Shown one piece after another: positions 5,918 through 11,604 of a stretch of DNA of 11,604 nt. The stretch lies in the NCBI GenBank assembly GCA_025362915.1, contig JANYEU010000144.1:1-11604 (forward strand), given 5' to 3'. Every line of letters begins with the position of its first letter. Positions within the stretch are counted from its first letter, which is position 1. This DNA comes from Chitinophagaceae bacterium (lineage in GTDB: Bacteria > Bacteroidota > Bacteroidia > Chitinophagales > Chitinophagaceae). The translations under genes and the position numbers were made by a program. The notes beneath the pieces were generated by a model that did no database searches, had not been told where the DNA came from, and worked only from the letters and a program-made list of their open reading frames with translations.

Positions 5918-8365
5918 CTACCCTCTTTTATTATGTCGTTTGATATCGAGATAATCTAAAAAGTAAATCAATTTGAAAGACAGGATATTAAGCTGATTGC
6001 TATGTACCAGTGTGCTATTAAGGTTTTGATAGTAGCTGTCATTCACCCTATCATCCGAAGTGCCGATTGCATTCTTCCAGGTTATGGTAAAGAAACTACC
6101 GGGATTAAATTCCCAATTATAAACCATATCTATGTTAAAATAATTTACGTTGTAGTCCGCATTTACACTCATTGCCGCAATATCCATCAATGTACCATTG
6201 CGGCTCAAACTCTTTAAATGGTCGTTTTTGAGTTTGCTCCAGTAATGCCGCACACGCATACTTAGTCCCATCTTGTTGGTAAAATTATACTTGGCAGTAA
6301 AGATGTTTTCGTTGCTTCTTATGGTTCTCAAAGCAAACATCACACTGTCGTTTACATTGGTTGCATAGCCTAAACTATTGTTACTAAAATTTATTGTACT
6401 GTTAAGATTTACAGAAAATGCTTTATTGAAACGAATTTGACCGCTCAAATCAATCTCATCAGCCGTGGAATGATCTGTATGATAGAACCTATGATACCAA
6501 CCAAAACCACCAGCAAACTTTTTTGCATAGTTAGAGTTATAATTGCCTCCCACTATCCAACTACCAGGTCGTTTAAAGATGTAGCCATCCGTACGGGGTT
6601 CGTAATAGTCGTGTTGTGCGGCATCAATATTTAATTGTACATAGTAGTTACCCAAGTTTTTTAGTTGCCCATTCACATTGGTGTACATGGAGAACTGTTG
6701 ATAGTCCCGCGGTACATAATGTTGGGAATAATAAAAGGTTGCATTCATGTACATGCTATTGTAGAAAGAATGCGGCTTTAGCAACCTGTACCCTAGCCAC
6801 AAATAATGGTCGAAAAAATTGTTATTTGTAAAATAACCCATATCCTGATGGGTATATTTATCATTTGCAAAGTCTTGGGTTAGCGTAAAGTTAAACTTGC
6901 CACTTGCCTTGCTAAAGTTGGCCGTATATTGATAACCGCTCACATGCCCACCATGTGAACTATCACCAAATAACTGACTGGTTGCAGCCTTACCAGAGAA
7001 GTTCCACTTTTCTTTTTTGTCGTACAAATCCCATAGAACTGCGGTAACATTGGCGTTATAATCCCTGCTATTCCTTAATACATTAGTGTTGATGATGGAA
7101 ACACTGGAATTATGTTTGAGACTTTTATCAAAAACTAGAATATTGTAATTAGTCAATGGATTAGTCTGAACTTGATATTGATGTTTGTTCGAATCTTGAA
7201 TGGTTGCATATTGTGCTTCTGTAACTGCATTCAGCAAACCAATACCTAATCCTTGCGCGGTGCGTCCGCTTATCTTGGTAGCGTTTAGTATCCTACTTTC
7301 TGTAGGATTGAATATAACACTATCACCTTTATTCAGGTTATTCTCAACATTATCATGGTGTATGGGCATACCGCCAATGCGTCTGCTATAAAAGATATTC
7401 CCCTTAGAAAACAATTCTGTTCCTTCAGTAAAGAAACTACGGTATTCATTAAACTTTACCTCAAAAGGGGTAAGATTCAGTATCTTATTATCGCTCTGTA
7501 CCTGACCAAAATCCGGCACCAATGTCATGTCCATCGTAAATGCCTGATTGATACCATATTTTACATCCATACCGCCATTATATTTGGTTGAAGTATTTGG
7601 AATATTAGGATTATTGTATGGATAATTGGTTATATCCGTAGAAAAATAAGGAGAGAAAGACAAACGGACAGGAAGTTTTATATCAGAGATATCCTTCCAC
7701 AAACCAAACTGGGCAAAGAAGGAAGATTTTGTTGGATCGATGGCATTCCAGTTAAGGTTTTGCCCCGCTTTCCTTCTTCGTCTAAAAAAGTTCATACCCC
7801 ATGTCTGCACTTTTTTATTGCTGAAACGGATGGCGGAATAAGGTATTTTCATTTCAAAAGTCCATCCATCATTCAAAACCTTGGCCGCGCTTCTATATAC
7901 ACTGTTCCAGCTTCCATCCTCGCCCGTAGAGGAATATTTTGCATCATACTGTTCCCCCAATGGGGTTACATAATAGCCAAACCCATTAATCTTATCATTA
8001 TAGGTATCAAAAATAACCCCCAGAAAATCATTTGCACCTATCTGGTCACGCCCTACCAACTCGCTAGATATGCTGTCCTTGTTACTTTCATGACAATAAC
8101 CGCCAACATATATTGCATCATTATCGTATAAAATCTTTATCTCGGTCCTGTTCTCCTGTCCTTCTGGTTTGCCATAAGTGGGTTGCCTTTCTATAAAATT
8201 GGTTGCTATTGGGGCATTCTTCCAGTCCTCATCATCCAATATTCCATCAATAATTATTCTTTTGGTAGCCTTTACTGCTGGCAAATGTTTACATAGTGCG
8301 GAATCTTTTTGTGCACTTATATTAACAACACAAGCCAAAAGGATTAAGACAAAAGATAGTTTCAT
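5918..8365 (-). CDS. CBM9-domain DUF5916 outer-membrane protein
   Basis: 815-residue exported protein of the Bacteroidota 'carbohydrate binding family 9 domain / DUF5916' group. A signal peptide covers about 1-18 (hydrophobic core SFVLILLACVV, cleavage near SAQ). A CBM9-like beta-sandwich follows at about 33-205, with the typical opening IIIDGILDDEDW at 37-48 and YVGGYCHES at 86-94. From about 235 to the end is DUF5916, strand-rich and likely an outer-membrane barrel. Its best-conserved block is LVPDFGQVQSDN with LTPFEVKFNEYRSFFTEG at 282-315. The role is unproven; the architecture suggests binding of a sugar or a related surface ligand at the outer membrane. No SusC/SusD, TonB-dependent receptor or glycoside hydrolase gene is adjacent. 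The ATG at 8365 directly precedes the signal peptide. No perfect promoter box was found in the gap upstream. Confidence 0.9.
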   Translation of the reverse strand: MKLSFVLILLACVVNISAQKDSALCKHLPAVKATKRIIIDGILDDEDWKNAPIATNFIERQPTYGKPEGQENRTEIKILYDNDAIYVGGYCHESNKDSISSELVGRDQIGANDFLGVIFDTYNDKINGFGYYVTPLGEQYDAKYSSTGEDGSWNSVYRSAAKVLNDGWTFEMKIPYSAIRFSNKKVQTWGMNFFRRRRKAGQNLNWNAIDPTKSSFFAQFGLWKDISDIKLPVRLSFSPYFSTDITNYPYNNPNIPNTSTKYNGGMDVKYGINQAFTMDMTLVPDFGQVQSDNKILNLTPFEVKFNEYRSFFTEGTELFSKGNIFYSRRIGGMPIHHDNVENNLNKGDSVIFNPTESRILNATKISGRTAQGLGIGLLNAVTEAQYATIQDSNKHQYQVQTNPLTNYNILVFDKSLKHNSSVSIINTNVLRNSRDYNANVTAVLWDLYDKKEKWNFSGKAATSQLFGDSSHGGHVSGYQYTANFSKASGKFNFTLTQDFANDKYTHQDMGYFTNNNFFDHYLWLGYRLLKPHSFYNSMYMNATFYYSQHYVPRDYQQFSMYTNVNGQLKNLGNYYVQLNIDAAQHDYYEPRTDGYIFKRPGSWIVGGNYNSNYAKKFAGGFGWYHRFYHTDHSTADEIDLSGQIRFNKAFSVNLNSTINFSNNSLGYATNVNDSVMFALRTIRSNENIFTAKYNFTNKMGLSMRVRHYWSKLKNDHLKSLSRNGTLMDIAAMSVNADYNVNYFNIDMVYNWEFNPGSFFTITWKNAIGTSDDRVNDSYYQNLNSTLVHSNQLNILSFKLIYFLDYLDIKRHNKRG

Positions 8366-8499
8366 ACAGTTCTGTTATTGAGGATAAAAATAGAAATGAA
8401 GGATATTGCAATCGGTGAATTTTATTTGATACTGGGCAAAATATGTTTCAACGGCAATTTTTCGGTTTATTTGAATACAGAACAAGTCTATGAGATGGA

Positions 8500-8622
8500 A
8501 TAAAACAAAGTTTTTACTCATCCTTTATATCTACGATGACATAAAACAAAGTTTTTACTCGTGTTTTATATCTGCGATGACATAAAACAAATGTTTTACT
8601 CGTGTTTTATACCTGCGATGAC
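8500..8622. repeat. Three 41-bp tandem repeats
   Basis: Units at 8500-8540, 8541-8581 and 8582-8622. Each begins ATAAAACAAA and ends with CGATGAC. Units 1 and 2 differ at 4 of 41 positions, and units 2 and 3 at 3 of 41. The unit length is not a multiple of three and the copies contain no shared reading frame, so this is not coding. Units 2 and 3 contain an 8-bp inverted repeat, ATAAAACA with TGTTTTAT, separated by 13 bases; in unit 1 the right arm is degraded. There are no unique spacers between copies, so it is not a CRISPR array. Possible roles are operator sites, a site for a nucleoid protein, or a replication-slippage tract; none can be proved from sequence. Confidence 0.9.
8583..8610. 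repeat. Nested palindrome in the third repeat unit
   Basis: TAAAACA (8583-8589) and TGTTTTA (8592-8598) form a perfect 7-bp inverted repeat with a 2-base centre. A second TGTTTTAT follows at 8603-8610 after CTCG. The left arm can therefore pair with either right arm. The symmetric 16-bp form looks like a site for a dimeric regulator, which is inference. Confidence 0.6.
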
Positions 8623-8687
8623 ATAAAAATAACTTTCTGAGGAGAGATGCATTATAAAGTCAATTTTTATCATCACATTTACCTCCT

Positions 8688-8698
8688 AAAATAAAAAT
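8688..8698 (+). promoter_or_regulatory. A-rich translation leader of the first TonB-C gene
   Basis: The 11 bases AAAATAAAAAT directly before ATG 8699 recur exactly before ATG 9149. An A-rich stretch without a Shine-Dalgarno motif is the usual Bacteroidota initiation context, and its duplication fixes both start codons. Confidence 0.6.
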
Positions 8699-9118
8699 AT
8701 GAAATACAAATTATCCTTGATTGCCACATTTATTGCCTTTGCCATTGTTGGAACTGCACAAACAAATGGAAAGCCTGTATCAGATAGTGGTAAGAAGCTT
8801 TTCATAAGTGTGCAGATAGAAGCACAATTTCCGGGTGGTCCAGCAGCATGGAAGAAATACTTACAAAAGAATTTAAACGCAAATTTGCCAAAAGACAATG
8901 GTGCACCCGCGGGAAGATATACGGTAATGCTTTCTTTTTTGGTAGAAAAAGACGGTGCAATAAGTGACATAATAGCTGAAAATAATCCTGGTTATGGTAG
9001 TGTGGAAGAGGCAATCAGGGCAATTAAAAAAGGTCCAAAGTGGCAACCAGCAGAATATGATGGTCACTATGTTTCTGATAGGGTGCGGCAGGCAGTTACA
9101 TTTATGGTAAATTATTAA
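8699..9118 (+). CDS. Exported TonB C-terminal-domain protein, short paralog
   Basis: 139-residue protein with a signal peptide (about 1-20, MKYKLSLIATFIAFAIVGTA then QT) followed directly by a TonB C-terminal-like domain at about 39-139. Domain signs are EAQFPGG at 41-47 with the following WKKYL, then GRYTVMLSFLVEKDGAISD at 72-90, the NPGYGSVEEAIRAIKKGPKWQPA stretch at 96-118, and the closing QAVTFMV. It lacks the inner-membrane anchor and Pro-rich periplasm-spanning linker of a working TonB, so it is unlikely to transmit energy from ExbBD. Such stand-alone domains are common in Bacteroidota and their role is unclear; peptidoglycan or receptor-plug interaction is possible. First gene of a probable two-gene unit, 30 bases before its paralog, with the 41-bp repeats upstream. 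Confidence 0.85.
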   Translation: MKYKLSLIATFIAFAIVGTAQTNGKPVSDSGKKLFISVQIEAQFPGGPAAWKKYLQKNLNANLPKDNGAPAGRYTVMLSFLVEKDGAISDIIAENNPGYGSVEEAIRAIKKGPKWQPAEYDGHYVSDRVRQAVTFMVNY

Positions 9119-9137
9119 GTTAAAATTCCAATAATAT

Positions 9138-9148
9138 AAAATAAAAAT
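9138..9148 (+). promoter_or_regulatory. A-rich translation leader of the second TonB-C gene
   Basis: Exact copy of the 11-base leader at 8688-8698. Homology between the two genes therefore starts before the coding region, as expected from tandem duplication of a gene with its leader. Confidence 0.6.
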
Positions 9149-9919
9149 ATGAAATATAAGTTAACTCTGATTGCCGCCTTTATTGGTTTTTCCATTGCTG
9201 GAACTGCACAAACTACCATAGAAGAGTATAATTACCTAACCAAAGGATATAAAGAAGATATTGTAAATGGTAGAGGAGTGAAGAAGGGATATGAGTTGAG
9301 AGAGTTACGTACACTAAACTATAACGGGTGCTTTGCCAATGCTAAAAAATTTTTTAGAGTAACGGATACTACAATGAAAATTGCAGCCTTTTTAATAACA
9401 TTAAAAAGGATGGATGCCGATACAGAGTATATCTGTTACCCTTTGGATAAAGGGGACGGTTCTGAAAATGTTGTATCTAAAAGGTATGAAAATGATGTTC
9501 CTGAAAATTCATTCAAAAGAGAGGTTGTTTATAAATTAATGTCCAAAAGTATTAATAACACACATCCAGTTTATGGGAATTATGCTGATTCTAGTGGTAC
9601 AAAAGTTTTTCAGATAGAACCTGAATTTCCTGGAGGATTTGAAGGATGGAGAAAGTTTTTACAGCGTAATCTAAATATTGGTTTGCTATCTCAAAATGGA
9701 GCCGCAGCGGGAAAATACACGGTGATGCTTTCATTCTTAGTGGATAAGGAAGGAGCAGTTAGTGACGTAATAGCCGAAAATAATCCTGGTTATGGTTCAG
9801 CTGAGGAAGCTGTGAGGGTAATAAGAAAGGGCCCTCGTTGGATACCCGCAGTACAGGATGGAAAAAATGTAAATTATAGGAAGAGGCAGGCAATTACTTG
9901 GGTTGTTTCAAATAACTAG
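9149..9919 (+). CDS. Exported TonB C-terminal-domain protein, long paralog
   Basis: 256-residue paralog of the upstream gene. The signal peptide (1-20, MKYKLTLIAAFIGFSIAGTA) is nearly the same. The TonB C-terminal-like domain lies at about 155-256, with EPEFPGG at 157-163, the stretch GKYTVMLSFLVDKEGAVSD at 188-206, NPGYGSAEEAVRVIRKGPRW at 212-231 and a final QAITWVV. Between them, residues 23-150 form an extra region absent from the short paralog. It is charged and strand-like, with two Cys (61, 96), and I do not recognise it; similar regions in Bacteroidota TonB-C proteins sometimes resemble MORN-like repeats, but no clear repeat is visible. No membrane anchor or Pro-rich linker. Likely cotranscribed with the short paralog and ended by the hairpin at 9937-9977. 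Confidence 0.83.
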   Translation: MKYKLTLIAAFIGFSIAGTAQTTIEEYNYLTKGYKEDIVNGRGVKKGYELRELRTLNYNGCFANAKKFFRVTDTTMKIAAFLITLKRMDADTEYICYPLDKGDGSENVVSKRYENDVPENSFKREVVYKLMSKSINNTHPVYGNYADSSGTKVFQIEPEFPGGFEGWRKFLQRNLNIGLLSQNGAAAGKYTVMLSFLVDKEGAVSDVIAENNPGYGSAEEAVRVIRKGPRWIPAVQDGKNVNYRKRQAITWVVSNN

Positions 9920-9936
9920 AATATAGAACTCAATAC

Positions 9937-9977
9937 AAAACACCCACTTCAAAGTATACCGTGAAGCGGGTGTTTTT
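9937..9977 (+). terminator. Rho-independent terminator after the TonB-C pair
   Basis: The arm AAAACACCCACTTCA (9937-9951) pairs with TGAAGCGGGTGTTTT (9962-9976) with a single A-C mismatch, around a 10-base loop, and the T run reaches 9977. It starts 18 bases after the stop codon. The A run on the left would also let it work leftward, but no leftward gene ends here. Confidence 0.85.
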
Positions 9978-10006
9978 GTTTAAACCCTTTCGCATGGTAC
10001 AATGAC

Positions 10007-10014
10007 TATATTTG
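10007..10014 (+). promoter_or_regulatory. Putative -7 promoter box for the toxin-antitoxin operon
   Basis: TATATTTG, a perfect TAnnTTTG match 43 bases before the antitoxin ATG and downstream of the preceding terminator, so the pair has its own promoter. No -33 TTTG at normal spacing. No clear palindromic operator was seen between it and the ATG. Confidence 0.45.
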
Positions 10015-10057
10015 CTTTAAAGAGGATTTTAAATTTATTTAATCAAAAAACAGGATT

Positions 10058-10294
10058 ATGTATGCTACCTATCACTTATCATCGGCAGAGGAAGTAAACA
10101 ATGAGATATTGGAAGCTATAAAAGCCACCTTCAAGTCTAAACCGATTACAATTATTGTGGAAGAAGACGAAGATTATTCATTGCTAAGCGATGAGATGAA
10201 AGCCGAATTAGATAATAGACTATCAGAGGCTGATGAGCAATACATTACCGCAGAATCTTCTATAAACCTGCTCAATAAGAAGTATGGCTTATAA
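10058..10294 (+). CDS. Probable antitoxin of a type II toxin-antitoxin pair
   Basis: 78-residue acidic protein immediately before, and overlapping by 11 bases, a RelE/ParE-type toxin gene. The N-terminal half (1-36) reads as an alpha-helix plus strand (LSSAEEVNNEILEAIKATF, then PITIIVEE). An acidic stretch at 36-40 follows, then a helical C-terminus ending INLLNKKYGL, a tail common in Bacteroidota antitoxins that wraps the toxin. No clear ribbon-helix-helix, HTH or Phd signature is visible, so DNA binding and autoregulation are unproven. The call rests mainly on size, acidity, gene order and translational coupling. Expected role: neutralise the toxin in the cytoplasm and be degraded under stress. 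Confidence 0.7.
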   Translation: MYATYHLSSAEEVNNEILEAIKATFKSKPITIIVEEDEDYSLLSDEMKAELDNRLSEADEQYITAESSINLLNKKYGL

Positions 10295-10574
10295 AATAAT
10301 CCTTTCGCTTCGTACACAGAATGAAATAGAAAAATCAATTGATTATTACACACTTCACAGTGAAGATGCCCCAATAAATTTTATCACATCCTTGAAAGGA
10401 GCGTATAATAAGCTATCCATAAATCCTTATGAAAGGTTGCGGTACAAGAAAATAAGAGCTTTACAACTTGAAAAGTTTCCTTTTGTCCTTTATTTTATCA
10501 TCAACACAGCAACCAATACAGTAAAAATACTTTCCTGTTTTCATAATAAAAGGAATCCCGATAAGAGACCGTAA
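10284..10574 (+). CDS. RelE/ParE family toxin
   Basis: 96-residue basic protein with the ParE/RelE superfamily pattern. The N-terminal strand YKIILSLRTQNEIEKSIDYY (3-22) is followed by the helix INFITSLKGAYNKLSINP (31-48), then RYKKIRALQLEKFPFVLYFII at 53-73 with the typical FPF strand, and VKILSCFHNKRNP at 80-92. Superfamily members act either as ribosome-dependent mRNA endonucleases (RelE) or as gyrase poisons (ParE). The sequence alone does not say which, though the spacing and the HNKRNP ending look like ParE-type Bacteroidota toxins. Its ATG lies inside the antitoxin's last codons, giving translational coupling with antitoxin first. The frame is intact, so the toxin is probably functional. 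Confidence 0.85.
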   Translation: MAYKIILSLRTQNEIEKSIDYYTLHSEDAPINFITSLKGAYNKLSINPYERLRYKKIRALQLEKFPFVLYFIINTATNTVKILSCFHNKRNPDKRP

Positions 10575-10599
10575 ACAGAAATTAATAATCAATAAAACA

Positions 10600-10639
10600 A
10601 AAACACCCACTCCAAAGTATATCTCGGAGTGGGTGTTTT
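10600..10639. terminator. Bidirectional terminator between the toxin gene and ahcY
   Basis: A perfect 14-bp stem: AAAACACCCACTCC (10600-10613) pairs with GGAGTGGGTGTTTT (10626-10639) around a 12-base loop. T runs are present in both directions; the leftward one is longer, so it serves the convergent ahcY as well as the toxin operon. Its sequence is nearly the same as the terminator at 9937-9977, including the ACACCCACT arm and the loop core AAAGTATA. Confidence 0.9.
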
Positions 10640-10675
10640 ACATAAATCCTATTACTTATTACTTATAACCAAATA

Positions 10676-11604
10676 CTAATAACGATAAGCGTCTGTTTTG
10701 AAAGGACCATTTTGTGCAATGCCTAAGTAAGCAGCTTGCTCAGGAGTTAATTCATCCAATTCAACACCAATTTTTGCCAAGTGCAAACGGGCAACTTTCT
10801 CATCAAGGTGCTTAGGAAGAACATAAACCTTGTTTTCGTAAGCAGCACCGTTAGTCCAAAGTTCTAATTGAGCTAAAGTTTGGTTACTGAAAGAGTTACT
10901 CATTACAAAACTTGGGTGACCAGTGGCACAACCAAGGTTTACCAAACGGCCTTCTGCCAAAATGATTACATCTTTACCTTCAATGTTGTATAAATCAACC
11001 TGTGGTTTGATAGTATCTTTTGTATCGCCATAGTTTGCATTCAACCAAGCCATATCAATTTCAATATCAAAGTGACCGATGTTACAAACAATCGCCTTGT
11101 CTTTCATGGCACGGAAATGTTTTTCAGTAATCAAATCGCGACAACCAGAAGCAGTAACAATAATGTCTGCTTCGGCAACAGCCTTAATCATTGGTTTCAC
11201 TTCAAAACCATCCATTGCAGCTTGCAAAGCACAGATTGGATCAATTTCAGTAACAATAACGCGGCAACCAGCACCAGCCAACGAAGCTGCAGAACCTTTA
11301 CCTACATCGCCATAACTACCAACAACAGCTACTTTACCAGCCATCATCACATCAGTTGCACGACGAATAGAATCTACCAAACTTTCTTTACAACCGTATT
11401 TGTTGTCGAATTTAGATTTGGTAACAGAATCGTTTACATTGATGGCAGGGATTGGTAAAGTACCTTTCGCCACACGCTCGTATAAACGGTGAACACCTGT
11501 AGTTGTTTCTTCGCTAAGACCCTTGATGTTAGCAATCAACTCAGGATAAGTATCAAAAACCATATTGGTCAAATCGCCACCATCATCCAAAATCATGTTC
11601 AACG
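10676..11604 (-). CDS. ahcY: S-adenosylhomocysteine hydrolase (adenosylhomocysteinase), 3' part
   Basis: C-terminal part, about 309 codons, of the cytoplasmic NAD-dependent enzyme that splits S-adenosylhomocysteine into adenosine and homocysteine, clearing the product of SAM-dependent methylation. The visible part begins inside the substrate-domain motif LNMILDDGGDLTN. It contains the Rossmann NAD-binding loop GSYGDVGKGSA with the following VTEIDPICALQAAMDG, the conserved NIGHFD, the GRLVNLGCATGHPSFVMSNSF block, and the C-terminal tail PFKTDAYRY that reaches into the neighbouring subunit's NAD site. The TTG codon at 11602 is an internal Leu, not a start; the N-terminal portion lies beyond the window. 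Promoter and any SAH riboswitch would also be outside. It converges on the toxin-antitoxin operon at the shared terminator. Confidence 0.98.
   Translation of the reverse strand, partial: LNMILDDGGDLTNMVFDTYPELIANIKGLSEETTTGVHRLYERVAKGTLPIPAINVNDSVTKSKFDNKYGCKESLVDSIRRATDVMMAGKVAVVGSYGDVGKGSAASLAGAGCRVIVTEIDPICALQAAMDGFEVKPMIKAVAEADIIVTASGCRDLITEKHFRAMKDKAIVCNIGHFDIEIDMAWLNANYGDTKDTIKPQVDLYNIEGKDVIILAEGRLVNLGCATGHPSFVMSNSFSNQTLAQLELWTNGAAYENKVYVLPKHLDEKVARLHLAKIGVELDELTPEQAAYLGIAQNGPFKTDAYRY

Larger units (their letters stand above)
8366..8698. other. 333-base intergenic region with tandem repeats
   Basis: Divergent gap between the DUF5916 gene and the first TonB-C gene. It contains plain AT-rich sequence (8366-8499), three 41-bp tandem repeats (8500-8622), a degenerate partial fourth copy (8623-8638), and a 60-base leader before the ATG at 8699. 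That leader contains AGGAG at 8640-8644 and a complementary CTCCT at 8683-8687. Near-consensus TAACTTTC at 8630-8637 is the best -7 candidate for the rightward genes. No conserved gene is visible. Confidence 0.6.

Noticed and set aside
6002..8381. Several rightward open frames (63-123 codons) opposite the DUF5916 gene
   Set aside because: They are shadows of a long conserved gene on the other strand, with no coherent protein features.
8500..8622. Repeat array as a CRISPR
   Set aside because: The units are contiguous with no unique spacers and no cas genes are nearby.
9937..10639. Sister hairpins as terminal repeats of an insertion sequence
   Set aside because: They are direct copies of a terminator hairpin, no transposase is present between them and no target-site duplication is visible.
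11072..11458. Rightward frames opposite ahcY
   Set aside because: Antisense to one of the most conserved enzymes; low-complexity Thr/Asn/Ser-rich translation without features.
11600..11602. TTG at the right edge as the start of a short ahcY
   Set aside because: It encodes the internal Leu of the conserved NMILDDGGDLT region; the reading frame continues off the window.

Overview
The window looks like ordinary chromosomal DNA of a Bacteroidota bacterium, most likely in or near the Chitinophagaceae. The reasons are: low-GC coding with A-rich rather than Shine-Dalgarno leaders; several intergenic TAnnTTTG boxes, the Bacteroidota -7 consensus; and a gene set typical of that phylum (CBM9/DUF5916 outer-membrane protein, secreted TonB C-terminal-domain proteins, a PagL-like acyloxyacyl hydrolase, a KirBac channel). 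This placement is an inference from sequence style; no database search was possible.

Layout from left to right. The first bases hold the start of a leftward lipoprotein gene that runs off the edge. Next are a leftward KirBac potassium channel gene and leftward argS. A 50-base divergent gap separates argS from a rightward GtrA-family membrane protein gene, followed by a rightward PagL-like outer-membrane hydrolase gene. A small leftward VF530 (DUF2132) gene converges on the hydrolase with a 3-base gap. Then come a rightward DUF4337 membrane coiled-coil gene and a large leftward CBM9-DUF5916 beta-barrel gene that converge over a short hairpin. The 333-base gap upstream of the barrel gene contains three 41-bp tandem repeats. 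After it come two rightward paralogous genes for exported proteins with a TonB C-terminal domain, ending at a strong hairpin terminator. A RelE/ParE-type toxin-antitoxin pair follows, closed by a second hairpin terminator nearly identical to the first. The window ends with the 3' part of leftward ahcY (S-adenosylhomocysteine hydrolase).

The genes do not form one pathway. Housekeeping functions (argS, ahcY) are interleaved with cell-envelope genes (channel, GtrA, PagL-like, DUF5916, TonB-C proteins) and one small accessory module (toxin-antitoxin). The features most worth a second look are the 41-bp repeat array with nested inverted repeats, the duplicated TonB-C genes behind it, and the toxin-antitoxin module bracketed by sister terminators. 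I see no convincing large undescribed system.
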